Below, one piece after another: positions 51,155 through 58,763 of a stretch of 60,380 bases of DNA. Numbering within the stretch: the stretch's first letter is position 1; each line of letters opens with the position of its first letter. Both the position numbers and the translations under genes were made by a program. The stretch is from Pseudomonas ovata (GTDB lineage: Bacteria > Pseudomonadota > Gammaproteobacteria > Pseudomonadales > Pseudomonadaceae): assembly GCF_003131185.1 (NCBI RefSeq), contig NZ_QFFU01000034.1, forward strand, positions 1 through 60,380, in the 5' to 3' direction. The notes beneath the pieces are model-generated. The model ran no database searches. It was not told the DNA's origin and saw only the letters and a list, made by a program, of their open reading frames with translations.

Positions 51155-51376
51155 CTGCCCTCCTCGCGCTGCACCGATGACGCCCTTCCTGTAAAAAACG
51201 CGTAGAAAAATCACGTTTATTGCCCCGCACCTTTAAACGCAGCGCAACGGGCGGTGTATCCGCTCCGACAGGACACCCCCTGTTTAGCCTCGAAATCCAC
51301 TCCCGAGAAACATCCTACAAATTCTCTCGGCAGTTGCCACATGGCTTATTCACTGGAATTCGAAGCACTGCGCATT

Positions 51377-51391
51377 TGAACACTTCGTTCA
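51377..51391. promoter_or_regulatory. Palindromic operator candidate of the S24 regulator
   Basis: TGAAC-ACTTC-GTTCA is a 15-base inverted repeat lying 37 bases before the ATG of the HTH/S24 gene. The position suggests autoregulation. Confidence 0.5.
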
Positions 51392-51428
51392 TTTAAACGC
51401 CGGCAGCAGGCTCGTAAACTCCGAGCCC

Positions 51429-52148
51429 ATGAATACATCAGGTGATCGACTCCGCATCCTCTTGCGCGAATGCCATCTTTCCGCAACGGACTTTGCTGCC
51501 AATCGCAAGGTAACGCCCCAGCACGTGAACAACTGGTTCAAGCGGGGCATTCCCATGGCGCGTCTGGAAGAAGTGGCTGAGCTGCTGACTGTCAATGCCC
51601 GCTGGCTGCGCACCGGCGAAGGCCCCAAACACCCTACGGAACCTGCCAACGAAAGCACCGGCGGCGTACGACAGCCTGCTCCGATGCAAGGCCGCAACAC
51701 CTCGGGTCCGGATGTGGACATCCAGGTGTTCAAGGAAAGCGAAACCGGCCAGAGCGCACTGGTCGAAGTGCCAGGCGAGAAAATCCGCCTGCCCCTCACC
51801 ATGTTGCATAGCCTGGACATCGACCCGAAGCAGACCCTCTGCGTCAGGATGAGCGGCAACAGCATGGCCGATCGCCTGGAAGACGGCTCGCTGCTGGCCG
51901 TCGACCGTGGCACCACCCAGGTGGTCGACGGCGAAATGTATGCCCTGGAGCATGGCGGGCTGTTGCGCATCCGTTACCTGTACCGGCTGCCCAGCGGCGG
52001 CCTGCGCCTGCGCAGCCACAATAACCACGAATACCCCGATGAATCCTTCAGCGCCGAACAGATTGCCCGGCAACCCCTGCGTATTCTTGGCTGGATTTTC
52101 TGGTGGTCGACCCTCAACCCGCGCAAGCCTTTGATGACCAGTCGCTGA
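51429..52148 (+). CDS. HTH/S24-type (LexA/CI-like) transcriptional regulator with degenerate protease dyad
   Basis: A 239-residue repressor-like protein with an N-terminal HTH (about 5-62; KVTPQHVNNWFKRGIP), a linker, and a C-terminal S24 peptidase-like domain (about 115-215). The nucleophile Ser 145 is present in SGNSMADRLEDGS. The residue 37 positions later, where LexA has its catalytic Lys, is Arg 182 (LLRIRYLYRL). I also see no obvious Ala-Gly cleavage bond in the linker. It may be a non-cleaved regulator. No phage genes flank it. Confidence 0.85.
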   Translation: MNTSGDRLRILLRECHLSATDFAANRKVTPQHVNNWFKRGIPMARLEEVAELLTVNARWLRTGEGPKHPTEPANESTGGVRQPAPMQGRNTSGPDVDIQVFKESETGQSALVEVPGEKIRLPLTMLHSLDIDPKQTLCVRMSGNSMADRLEDGSLLAVDRGTTQVVDGEMYALEHGGLLRIRYLYRLPSGGLRLRSHNNHEYPDESFSAEQIARQPLRILGWIFWWSTLNPRKPLMTSR

Positions 52149-52248
52149 CGAGGGCCGGTCTTGAGGTGACAAAGTGTTTCAGGGCTGGGCTTTAAGGGGG
52201 AATGCCAGTATCCTGTGCGCCACTTACGGCATCGACCGCTCAACACCG

Positions 52249-52389
52249 ATGCCTGACCAGGCGCTCTACACGAGTGTTCTGGATTCCAGATTAGCGTTCC
52301 TTGCGGATGCACCTTTTGCAGGTGGTTGCGGTTTACCAAAAATAAGCCAAGATTGCCAACGAGAAGCCGGCCACAAGCCGGCTTTTTAA
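52249..52389 (+). other. Short open frame or small-RNA candidate ahead of a terminator
   Basis: The 332-base gap between the S24 gene and arsH holds a possible -10 (TATCCT at 52210-52215). A 46-codon frame (MPDQALYTSVLDSRLAFLAD...) follows and runs through the terminator at 52364-52387. Because the stop lies after the terminator stem, protein coding is doubtful; a roughly 170-nt sRNA is an alternative. Neither is established. Confidence 0.3.
52364..52387 (+). terminator. Strong intrinsic terminator
   Basis: AAGCCGGC and GCCGGCTT are perfectly paired around CACAA and followed by a T-run (TTTTT). It ends transcription from the S24 regulator gene or from a small RNA beginning near 52220. Confidence 0.88.
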
Positions 52390-52480
52390 TGCCTGAATTT
52401 CCCCGCCTAAGGAATTTCCGTCCTGGCCCTACCGCAGATCGTAACCTGACTCCGGTTGTTGGCTCGCGCTGTAAGGCTGA

Positions 52481-53194
52481 TCAGATGGAGCGCTGATTGA
52501 CGCGACTGGACAGTGCCTCTACCGACTCCTTGCGTTCGGAATATCGATCCACCAGATAGTCCTGACGATCACGCAGCAACAGGGTGAACTTCATCAATTC
52601 TTCCATCACATCCACCAGGCGGTCGTAGTACGAAGAAGGCTTCATCCGACCAGCTTGATCAAACTCTGCGAACGCTTTGGCCACCGATGACTGGTTGGGG
52701 ATGGTGAACATGCGCATCCAGCGCCCCAGCACCCGCAGTTGGTTGACGACGTTGAACGATTGCGAGCCGCCACAGACCTGCATCACCGCGAGCGTCTTGC
52801 CCTGGGTGGGCCGTACAGCGCCGATGGCCAGTGGCACCCAGTCGATCTGAGCCTTGAATACTGCGCTCATGGCGCCGTGTCGTTCAGGAGAGCACCACAC
52901 TTGCCCTTCGGACCACTGCATCAGTTCGCGCAGCTCCACAACCTTCGGGTGGGTGTCGGGAGCATCATCCGGCAATGGCAGGCCTGACGGGTTGAAGAGC
53001 CTGGTTTCAGCGCCAAGGGCCTCCAGCAGACGCGCAGCTTCTTCTGTGACCAACCGGCTGAAGGAGCGCTCTCGGGTCGAGCCGTACAGAAGCAGGATCC
53101 TGGGTTTATGAAGTGACGGGGCACGCGGTGTCAGTTGCTCCAGCGATGGCGTATCGATCAGATCGGCTTGTACGTTCGGTAATTCATCCTGCAT
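52481..53194 (-). CDS. arsH: Organoarsenical-resistance flavoprotein ArsH
   Basis: NADPH-dependent FMN reductase of the ArsH family, able to oxidise trivalent organoarsenicals. The 237-residue protein has the flavodoxin-like loop LLYGSTRERSFSR, CSPERHGAMSAVFKAQIDW and GGSQSFNVVNQLRVLGRW. The ATG at 53194 has GAGGGGAG at SD distance; the frame is open 12 codons further up. It is the last gene of the arsR-arsB'-arsC-arsH operon, 51 bases after arsC. Confidence 0.95.
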   Translation of the reverse strand: MQDELPNVQADLIDTPSLEQLTPRAPSLHKPRILLLYGSTRERSFSRLVTEEAARLLEALGAETRLFNPSGLPLPDDAPDTHPKVVELRELMQWSEGQVWCSPERHGAMSAVFKAQIDWVPLAIGAVRPTQGKTLAVMQVCGGSQSFNVVNQLRVLGRWMRMFTIPNQSSVAKAFAEFDQAGRMKPSSYYDRLVDVMEELMKFTLLLRDRQDYLVDRYSERKESVEALSSRVNQRSI

Positions 53195-53245
53195 ATAACT
53201 CCCCTCGACTGGGCGGTTGAGCCCAGCCACAGTGCGCGCTTGATC

Positions 53246-53716
53246 TTAAAGAGTCCCGATCCGGCTCAGTTCAGTCTTGAGCGCATCAACACTCATGGTG
53301 TGCAGAGGCAGAGCCAGGAACGCACTTACACGCGCCTGGATGCGGGCCAGCGTCGATTCGAACGCAGCTTTCACTTGCGCCTCCGTTCCCGTCGCTTCTG
53401 ACGGATCCGCCAGCCCCCAGTGCGCCTTCAGCGCCGGACCGAAAAACACCGGGCAAGCTTCGCCGGCGGCCCTGTCGCAGACGGTAATCACGATGTCTGG
53501 CGGCGAGCCTGCAAAGGCATCCGAAGACTTGCTGCTCAGCCCTTGCGTGGAGATGCCAGCCGCTTCGAGGGTCTGTAGCGCTCGGGCATTGACACGCCCG
53601 CCTGGAAAACTTCCGGAGCTGACCGCCTCGATACCGGACGGCGCCAGATGATTGAACAGCGCTTCGCTCAGGATGCTTCGACAGCTGTTGTGGGTGCACA
53701 TGAACAACACTTTCAT
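53246..53716 (-). CDS. arsC: Arsenate reductase (low-molecular-weight phosphatase type)
   Basis: Reduces arsenate to arsenite through a Cys cascade with thioredoxin or glutaredoxin. The 156-residue protein has the P-loop MCTHNSCRS (nucleophile Cys 7) and further cysteines in VCDRAAGEACP. The ATG at 53716 starts the domain, but the frame is open upstream to a TTG at 53893 and in frame with a leftover ArsB membrane segment. A 215-residue fused product is therefore possible. Confidence 0.93.
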   Translation of the reverse strand: MKVLFMCTHNSCRSILSEALFNHLAPSGIEAVSSGSFPGGRVNARALQTLEAAGISTQGLSSKSSDAFAGSPPDIVITVCDRAAGEACPVFFGPALKAHWGLADPSEATGTEAQVKAAFESTLARIQARVSAFLALPLHTMSVDALKTELSRIGTL

Positions 53717-53749
53717 CGGCCGATTCCTTGATTCAGAAACTGAGGCGCA

Positions 53750-54111
53750 CGGCCAGGGCGCGCCTTTGAGTACCTTGTAGGTGTCAATCACGTGGCCCCG
53801 GGCTGTAATGGCATAGAGGATGACTGCGCATACCGCTGCAATGGCACTGATCGGTACACCCAAAGGCTCGCTGACGAAAAAGCCCACCAACAACAGCCCC
53901 CGTCGGCGACAAACGTAGCGCGGTCACGAATAGCCGACTCTGGACGCTCCAGCTGATTGATGTCGTAGGCGTTGGGCAGTTCTTTGCGAAAGAACCACAT
54001 CAGCATGGCCAGAACCGCACCCAGGGCCGCACTCCAGACGACGCCCAAGCCTTTGGGCTGCCAGATGACCAGCGTAATGGTGATGATGAAAATCAGAACG
54101 GCAATCAGCAT
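53750..54111 (-). pseudogene. arsB: arsB remnant: arsenite efflux pump with internal deletion, frameshift and truncation
   Basis: Three pieces of ArsB are recognisable. The authentic N-terminus (MLIAVLIFIITITLVIWQPK to LGAVLAMLM, first about 37 residues) is joined directly to a segment from the middle of the protein (FFRKELPNAYDINQLERPES..RDRATFVA), skipping about 170 residues. A frameshift near 53905 then moves the next segment (LLVGFFVSEPLGVPISAIAA to KGAPWP) to another frame, and the C-terminal half is missing, replaced by the arsC leader. An intact ArsB has about 430 residues. No efflux function can remain. Confidence 0.88.
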
Positions 54112-54137
54112 TTCAACAACTCATTCTGGAGTGGGCG

Positions 54138-54494
54138 TCAGTCACACAGGGCCTGATTGACGGGACGACCATCCATACGGCACAGGCGCCTGGCTTCGGC
54201 TTCCAGCCAGTGCTGATTGGCATCCACAACGTCTTTCAATACAGCCGTCACCCAGTCGGGCAGGTCAGAGTGCAGTCGGTAGTACACCCACTGTCCCTGG
54301 CGACGGTCCATCAACAGACCGGCTGAACGAAGCAACGCCAGATGACGAGAAATCTTGGGCTGGCTCAGTTCCAGCGCAGCGGTGAGCTCACAGACGCACA
54401 GCTCGCCTTCACTGACGACCAGCAACGTGATTCTGGTGCGCGTGTCATCTGCCAGGCACTTGAACAGTGTGGTGGGGGTCATGGGCTCGGTCAT
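54138..54494 (-). CDS. arsR: ArsR-family arsenic-responsive repressor
   Basis: A 118-residue winged-helix repressor. The As(III)-binding motif ELCVCEL is present in the alpha-3 region, with LSQPKISRHLALLRSAGLL as recognition helix and RRQGQWVYYRL wing. It represses its own operon until arsenite binds. First gene of the operon; ATG at 54494, alternative 54482. Confidence 0.94.
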   Translation of the reverse strand: MTEPMTPTTLFKCLADDTRTRITLLVVSEGELCVCELTAALELSQPKISRHLALLRSAGLLMDRRQGQWVYYRLHSDLPDWVTAVLKDVVDANQHWLEAEARRLCRMDGRPVNQALCD

Positions 54495-54595
54495 GGACTC
54501 TCCGGTTTTCAGGGTTTGACCAACACGAAGGGCTTGATGTGTTCGTGAATGTCATGAGTGCATGGGCTCATCGCCTGGCTACTGCATACGAAAAA

Positions 54596-54619
54596 TCGAA
54601 TATATGCTTTATCGAATAT
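54596..54619. promoter_or_regulatory. Probable ars promoter/operator with direct TCGAATAT repeats
   Basis: TCGAATAT occurs twice at a 16-base spacing (54596 and 54612) in an AT-rich patch about 100 bases upstream of arsR. It is a plausible ArsR site; the exact operator is not established. Confidence 0.45.
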
Positions 54620-54681
54620 TCAGTAAAGCAGATATCAAAATGCGCAAATTGTCGTCTTGATAGTCAACGCCAGCTCATCGC

Positions 54682-55254
54682 TCAGCCCTTGCGGCTACCA
54701 GCGCACAAACCGTCCATTACCAGATCCATCAATCTGGCGAGACGCGGCCGCCATTCGCTCTGGGCATCTACTTGCCACAGGCCGGCAATAGCCAGAAAGA
54801 AGTCATCGTGCGTGACCCCGCTACGAATCGTACCGGCCTGCTCGTTTGCCCTTAACAGCCGCTCGGCGGCAGCCTGGATCGGGGCATATCCCGATTTTCC
54901 TGGAAATTCGTAAGCCGAGGCGGCTTGTCGTATGGCCGTCGCAAGTCCCGCCTTGGTCATTGCGTATTCAGCGAGGCGGTCCATCCACTCTCGCAAGGCC
55001 TCTTTAGGGGGCATTGTCGCGAGCAGTTGCTCCGCCATTGAGGCCACCTGCTGCATTTCGAATTGATAGACCTCAAATACCAGGCTTTCCCGGGTAGCGA
55101 AGTGGCGATAGAACGTGCCCTGCCCTACCCCGGCTTTCTTCGCAATCGCGTTCAGGGGAACGGCGGGGTCAAGGGTCAGTTCGACCACCGCGACCTGCAG
55201 TATCCGCTCGCGGTTCTTGCGGGCGTCAGAACGCATCACCAACTCGTCACTCAT
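54682..55254 (-). CDS. TetR-family transcriptional regulator
   Basis: A 190-residue repressor with an N-terminal HTH (about 10-55; NAIAKKAGVGQGTFYRHFATRE is the recognition region) and an all-helical ligand domain. It is divergent from the SDR gene; two palindromes lie between. Likely controls itself and the SDR. The ATG at 55254 lacks a strong SD, and the open frame continues upstream without conserved sequence. Confidence 0.9.
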   Translation of the reverse strand: MSDELVMRSDARKNRERILQVAVVELTLDPAVPLNAIAKKAGVGQGTFYRHFATRESLVFEVYQFEMQQVASMAEQLLATMPPKEALREWMDRLAEYAMTKAGLATAIRQAASAYEFPGKSGYAPIQAAAERLLRANEQAGTIRSGVTHDDFFLAIAGLWQVDAQSEWRPRLARLMDLVMDGLCAGSRKG

Positions 55255-55296
55255 GGGTAAAGCTTTTCCTTGATTACGCAATATCTCATTGTAAAG

Positions 55297-55310
55297 CGGA
55301 CAACTGTCCG
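55297..55310. promoter_or_regulatory. Palindromic operator 1 of the TetR/SDR pair
   Basis: CGGACAACTGTCCG, a perfect six-base dyad around AC, lies between the divergent TetR and SDR genes. Confidence 0.75.
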
Positions 55311-55324
55311 GTAGATTTCGCAAA

Positions 55325-55338
55325 TGGACACTTGTCCG
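55325..55338. promoter_or_regulatory. Palindromic operator 2 of the TetR/SDR pair
   Basis: TGGACACTTGTCCG carries the same GGACA-N2-TGTCC dyad, 28 bases centre to centre from operator 1 and 26 bases before the SDR ATG. Two identical half-site pairs make TetR binding likely. Confidence 0.75.
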
Positions 55339-55363
55339 GTTGCGGATCCTTCTGGAGTTTACT

Positions 55364-56122
55364 ATGAACAGCACTGGCAATACGATTCTGGTTACCGGCG
55401 GCACCTCAGGCATAGGCCTGGGTCTGGCGCTCAGGCTCCATCAGGCAGGCAACAAGGTCATTATCGCGGGACGTCGCCAGGCCTTGCTCGACAAAATCGT
55501 GGCGCAGCATCCAGGCATCGAGTCGGTATTGCTGGACGTCTGCGACCCGGAATCCATCCAGCGCAACAGCGAAGTGCTTAAAAGCAGTCACCCGGACCTG
55601 AATGTCCTTATAAACAACGCCGGCATCATGCTGTGGGAGGACCTGGCCAATCCGGACAATCTGAGCACGGCCGAAGATACCGTGACCACCAACCTGCTTG
55701 GCACCATCCGCATGGTGTATGCGTTTACGCCACACTTGATCAGCCAGCCCAGTGCCACGATCATCAATGTCAGCTCGGCGCTGGCATTCGTCCCGCTGCC
55801 TGCAACACCGACCTACAGCGCCACCAAAGCGGCTGTTCACTCATTCACCCAAAGTCTGCGGGTGCAATTGGAGCATTCGTCGGTCGAGGTGATCGAGCTT
55901 GCCCCACCCGGTGTGCGCACCTCTTTACTGGGGCAGGAAAATGATGAAAACGCCATGCCGCTGGACGAGTTCCTCGATGAGATCTTCGAACTGCTGAAGA
56001 TCAATCCGACCCCGCACGAACTGGTGGTCGAGCGTGCCAGGCCGCTGCGCTTTGCTGAAGCAACCGGCTCACATGACCAGGTGCTGAAAATGCTGTCAGG
56101 CTATAAGCCACCGGCACCCTGA
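55364..56122 (+). CDS. Short-chain dehydrogenase/reductase (DltE-like)
   Basis: A 252-residue classical SDR with the cofactor loop VTGGTSGIGLGLALRL, NNAGIM, the catalytic Ser in INVSSALAF and YxxxK in YSATKAAVH. Its C-terminal half resembles DltE-type oxidoreductases. Substrate unknown; control by the divergent TetR protein suggests a small-molecule stress or detoxification role. CTGGAG is the SD. Confidence 0.9.
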   Translation: MNSTGNTILVTGGTSGIGLGLALRLHQAGNKVIIAGRRQALLDKIVAQHPGIESVLLDVCDPESIQRNSEVLKSSHPDLNVLINNAGIMLWEDLANPDNLSTAEDTVTTNLLGTIRMVYAFTPHLISQPSATIINVSSALAFVPLPATPTYSATKAAVHSFTQSLRVQLEHSSVEVIELAPPGVRTSLLGQENDENAMPLDEFLDEIFELLKINPTPHELVVERARPLRFAEATGSHDQVLKMLSGYKPPAP

Positions 56123-56144
56123 TGGTCCCATTGAGATAGCACCC

Positions 56145-56172
56145 GATGCCATCGCCTTGGGCAGATGGCATC
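56145..56172. terminator. Hairpin between convergent SDR and mscS-like genes
   Basis: GATGCCATC and GATGGCATC are perfectly inverted around 11 bases. Lacks a T-run. Confidence 0.4.
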
Positions 56173-56220
56173 TGCTTGTCGCTGCACATCGTCATCCAGG
56201 CAAGGCGCATGCCCTGACAA

Positions 56221-57348
56221 CTAGGCATGTTCGGAGCGCGACGCTTTCTGCAGGGTCTGGCCGGTCGATGCCGGCTCGGGCAAGGAGGCGACATAGACGG
56301 TACGCGAAGGGAAAGCGAAGCGGGCTTCGACCTCGGCAATCATTTCCATGATCTGCAGATTGATGGTCTGTTGCACGTCCATGTAGACGTTGTAACTGGC
56401 GTCCAGAACGATGTACACCGTTTCAAACTCCAGCGCATGCTCACCAAAGCTTCTGAAATGGCAGCGGTCGAACCTGGCCTTTTCCTCGCGCCTGATGATC
56501 GCTTCGACCCGCTGCGTGACTTGCCTGATCTGCTCGGCCGAGCAGTCATAGGTCAGGCGAAACTCGAAGACGATACGGCGTTCCTGAAGCCGCTTGTAGT
56601 TCTGGATGGTGCTGCCAATCATGTCGGCGTTGGCCATTACAATCTGCTCGCCACCCAGGCTTCTGATACGTGTGGTTTTCAGACCAACATGTTCAACGGT
56701 GCCGGCGAGCGCACCCACGACAATGAAGTCACCCACTTCAAACGGCTTGTCGACCGCGATCGACAGCGACGCGAATACATCACTCAGAATGTTCTGTACC
56801 GCCAGGGCAACGGCAATACCGCCTACACCCAGGCTGGCCACGAAGGCCGTGATGTTCACGCCCACATTCGACAGCATCGCCAACAGGACCACCGCCCAGA
56901 GCAATACCTTGGCGCCCCAGAGGCTCAAGGTCGCCAGGGCACTGGCCTGAAAAGCACCGACGCCACTGTGGCGAGAAAAGTAGCGATGCAGGGCCAGCGC
57001 GATGGCCCGGTTCAGCCAGAGTCCGACCTGCAAGGCGGCCACGACAAACCAGAGGCTGCTGACGCGACCGAGCCAACGCTCGGGTAGATCGAGAATGCCG
57101 ATGCCGATCAGGATCGATGCCAGAAGCAGCAGTGTGTGGCTGGTGCCTGAAAGCACCTGGCCTGCGATATGGCTCAAATGGCCATTGGCGGTGGTTGATC
57201 GTGCCTGTATGCGCTTGAGCACGAAACGAATCGCGGTTCTGGCCAGAATATAGCTCAACGTGGCGGCGCAGAATGCAAAGATCCAGCTTGCCAGCGAGAT
57301 TCCCAAAACCGTGTAGTGCGTGAAAAGTCCTGTCAAACCCTCAGTCAT
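56221..57348 (-). CDS. MscS-family mechanosensitive ion channel
   Basis: A 375-residue inner-membrane protein with about five helices, the pore helix (VASLGVGGIAVALAVQNILS, Gly/Ala packed as in TM3 of MscS), the beta domain FEVGDFIVVGALAGTVEHVGLKTTRI and a C-terminal alpha/beta cap. Longer than MscS (286) because of extra N-terminal helices. The 170 bases between it and the DraG-like gene hold two small hairpins (57379-57396 and 57421-57449) and no gene. Confidence 0.9.
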   Translation of the reverse strand: MTEGLTGLFTHYTVLGISLASWIFAFCAATLSYILARTAIRFVLKRIQARSTTANGHLSHIAGQVLSGTSHTLLLLASILIGIGILDLPERWLGRVSSLWFVVAALQVGLWLNRAIALALHRYFSRHSGVGAFQASALATLSLWGAKVLLWAVVLLAMLSNVGVNITAFVASLGVGGIAVALAVQNILSDVFASLSIAVDKPFEVGDFIVVGALAGTVEHVGLKTTRIRSLGGEQIVMANADMIGSTIQNYKRLQERRIVFEFRLTYDCSAEQIRQVTQRVEAIIRREEKARFDRCHFRSFGEHALEFETVYIVLDASYNVYMDVQQTINLQIMEMIAEVEARFAFPSRTVYVASLPEPASTGQTLQKASRSEHA

Positions 57349-57518
57349 TGAAGCCCCCTATCAACGTCTGCAGGCTCCGCCTGCGGTATCGCAGGCATCA
57401 CGTGCAGTCAGGTAAAACACCACCTGGCCTGCATCCAGAATCAGGTGGCTTGTTGGGACTTAGTCGGCAGGTCTGCGTGAGCGTTCAATGAATCGGGCCT
57501 GCGCCTTGATGGCACGGG

Positions 57519-58571
57519 TCAATTGCCGGGGTAATCGATTTCGACGCCATGATCGAAGGCACCTGCACCGCCCTGATAATCTCTTGGCACCCGCTCGATA
57601 TCGGCAGCGACCTTTTCGATCACATTGCGTAATTCCAATCGTTCAAGCCAACGGGCCGGTATCGCCGTCGGGCCGTACTGGATGCCCAGTAAATGCCCGG
57701 CAATCAGTCCGGTGCTGTCGCTGTCGCCGCTGTGGTTTACAGCGTTGATCACACCCTGCTCGAAGGAAGGCGCCGAGAGTGCGCACCAGACGCCGATGGC
57801 CAGAGCCTCTTCGGCAATCCATCCCCCACCGAACTCGTCGATACGATCCGGGGTTGGCTGGTAGCCTTCATAGAAGTAGAACAAGACCTTTTCAAGACTG
57901 GTGCGTACTTCGTCCATGCCGGGCTTCTGCCCGTGGGCAGCCAGGCTTTCACTCAGGGCATGTTCAAGACTGACGGCCTGCTCGCTCATGCGTTGCAGGA
58001 TGTCGGCGAACAGGCCCGCAGCGTGGTAACCGGCCGGGTGACCGTGGGTCAGGCGCCCGGATTCGCTGGCGGTTTCAAAAGGTTCTGCGAAAAAGGCACA
58101 AGGCGCAACACGCATGACTGCGCCGCATCCCTTGCTATTGTTTTCGGCCGCAAAGCCAAGATGCCGGCTGGCCATGAGCGCGCTGACGCACGTGTTACCC
58201 GGCGCACGTCGGGACCAGAGTGCACGCTCCTGAACCAGCCAGCCGTTGAGTGTTACAGCGGTTAGCGGCTCGTGATCCTGGGTCATCAGCCAGCGCAGCA
58301 AAGCGTGGTGGATCACGGATGGAACGTTGCAGAGGCCTCGCGAGTACCCGCGTACCCAACTCCGCAATAACCCTTCGGCAGTAAACAGCATCATTTGCGT
58401 ATCATCGGTAATCGCGCCCATTACCCCATAGGCTGATTGAAGATCCGCAATCCCTGCCGCTCCGAATTGTTTCTCAATGGCCGTCCACCCGAGAAACTCC
58501 ACCGGAGCTCCCAAGGCATCACCGACCGCACCGCCCAGCAGACAGCCCCTGATTCGTTCAAGTCTGTTCAT
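57519..58571 (-). CDS. ADP-ribosylglycohydrolase (DraG/ARH family)
   Basis: A 350-residue protein with the family start RIRGCLLGGAVGDALGAPVE, the Mg-binding TDDTQM motif at residues 55-60, RLTHGHPAGYHAAG and the second metal cluster NHSGDSDSTGLIAG near residue 290, so both di-metal half-sites are intact. The family removes ADP-ribose from proteins or small molecules. The ATG at 58571 starts the domain. Its gene diverges from the WYL/HD pair with 192 bases between. Confidence 0.93.
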   Translation of the reverse strand: MNRLERIRGCLLGGAVGDALGAPVEFLGWTAIEKQFGAAGIADLQSAYGVMGAITDDTQMMLFTAEGLLRSWVRGYSRGLCNVPSVIHHALLRWLMTQDHEPLTAVTLNGWLVQERALWSRRAPGNTCVSALMASRHLGFAAENNSKGCGAVMRVAPCAFFAEPFETASESGRLTHGHPAGYHAAGLFADILQRMSEQAVSLEHALSESLAAHGQKPGMDEVRTSLEKVLFYFYEGYQPTPDRIDEFGGGWIAEEALAIGVWCALSAPSFEQGVINAVNHSGDSDSTGLIAGHLLGIQYGPTAIPARWLERLELRNVIEKVAADIERVPRDYQGGAGAFDHGVEIDYPGN

Positions 58572-58712
58572 GGGTAGCCTGCTTGCCGCAGCGCGATTCG
58601 GCTCATTGCCAATAGCGCTCTTGGTGAAATGAAATCCGATGTCATGTCTATGTCCTTGCATGAATCATTTAGGGTCGAAAACCAATCCAGAATATGTAGA
58701 GTTTTACGACAC

Positions 58713-58733
58713 GTATAGAATGTAGACTTATAC
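58713..58733. promoter_or_regulatory. Inverted repeat in the divergent DraG/WYL promoter region
   Basis: GTATA and TATAC are inverted with 11 bases between, in the AT-rich patch that must hold both promoters, 31 bases before the WYL-gene ATG. Candidate site for the WYL regulator. Confidence 0.45.
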
Positions 58734-58763
58734 AGGTAAATAATTCACGCCTATGGAGCCATC

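Noticed and set aside
51341..51379. Short frame starting MAYSLEFE, reminiscent of RelE-type toxins
   Set aside because: It stops after 12 codons and nothing downstream in any frame continues the family.
51429..52148. Prophage or pyocin remnant around the S24 regulator
   Set aside because: Neither side has integrase, holin, tail or lysis genes, so a phage origin is unsupported.
54467..54913. 148-codon plus-strand frame across the arsR-TetR gap
   Set aside because: It overlaps both genes antisense, has no SD, and its middle crosses the ars promoter region.
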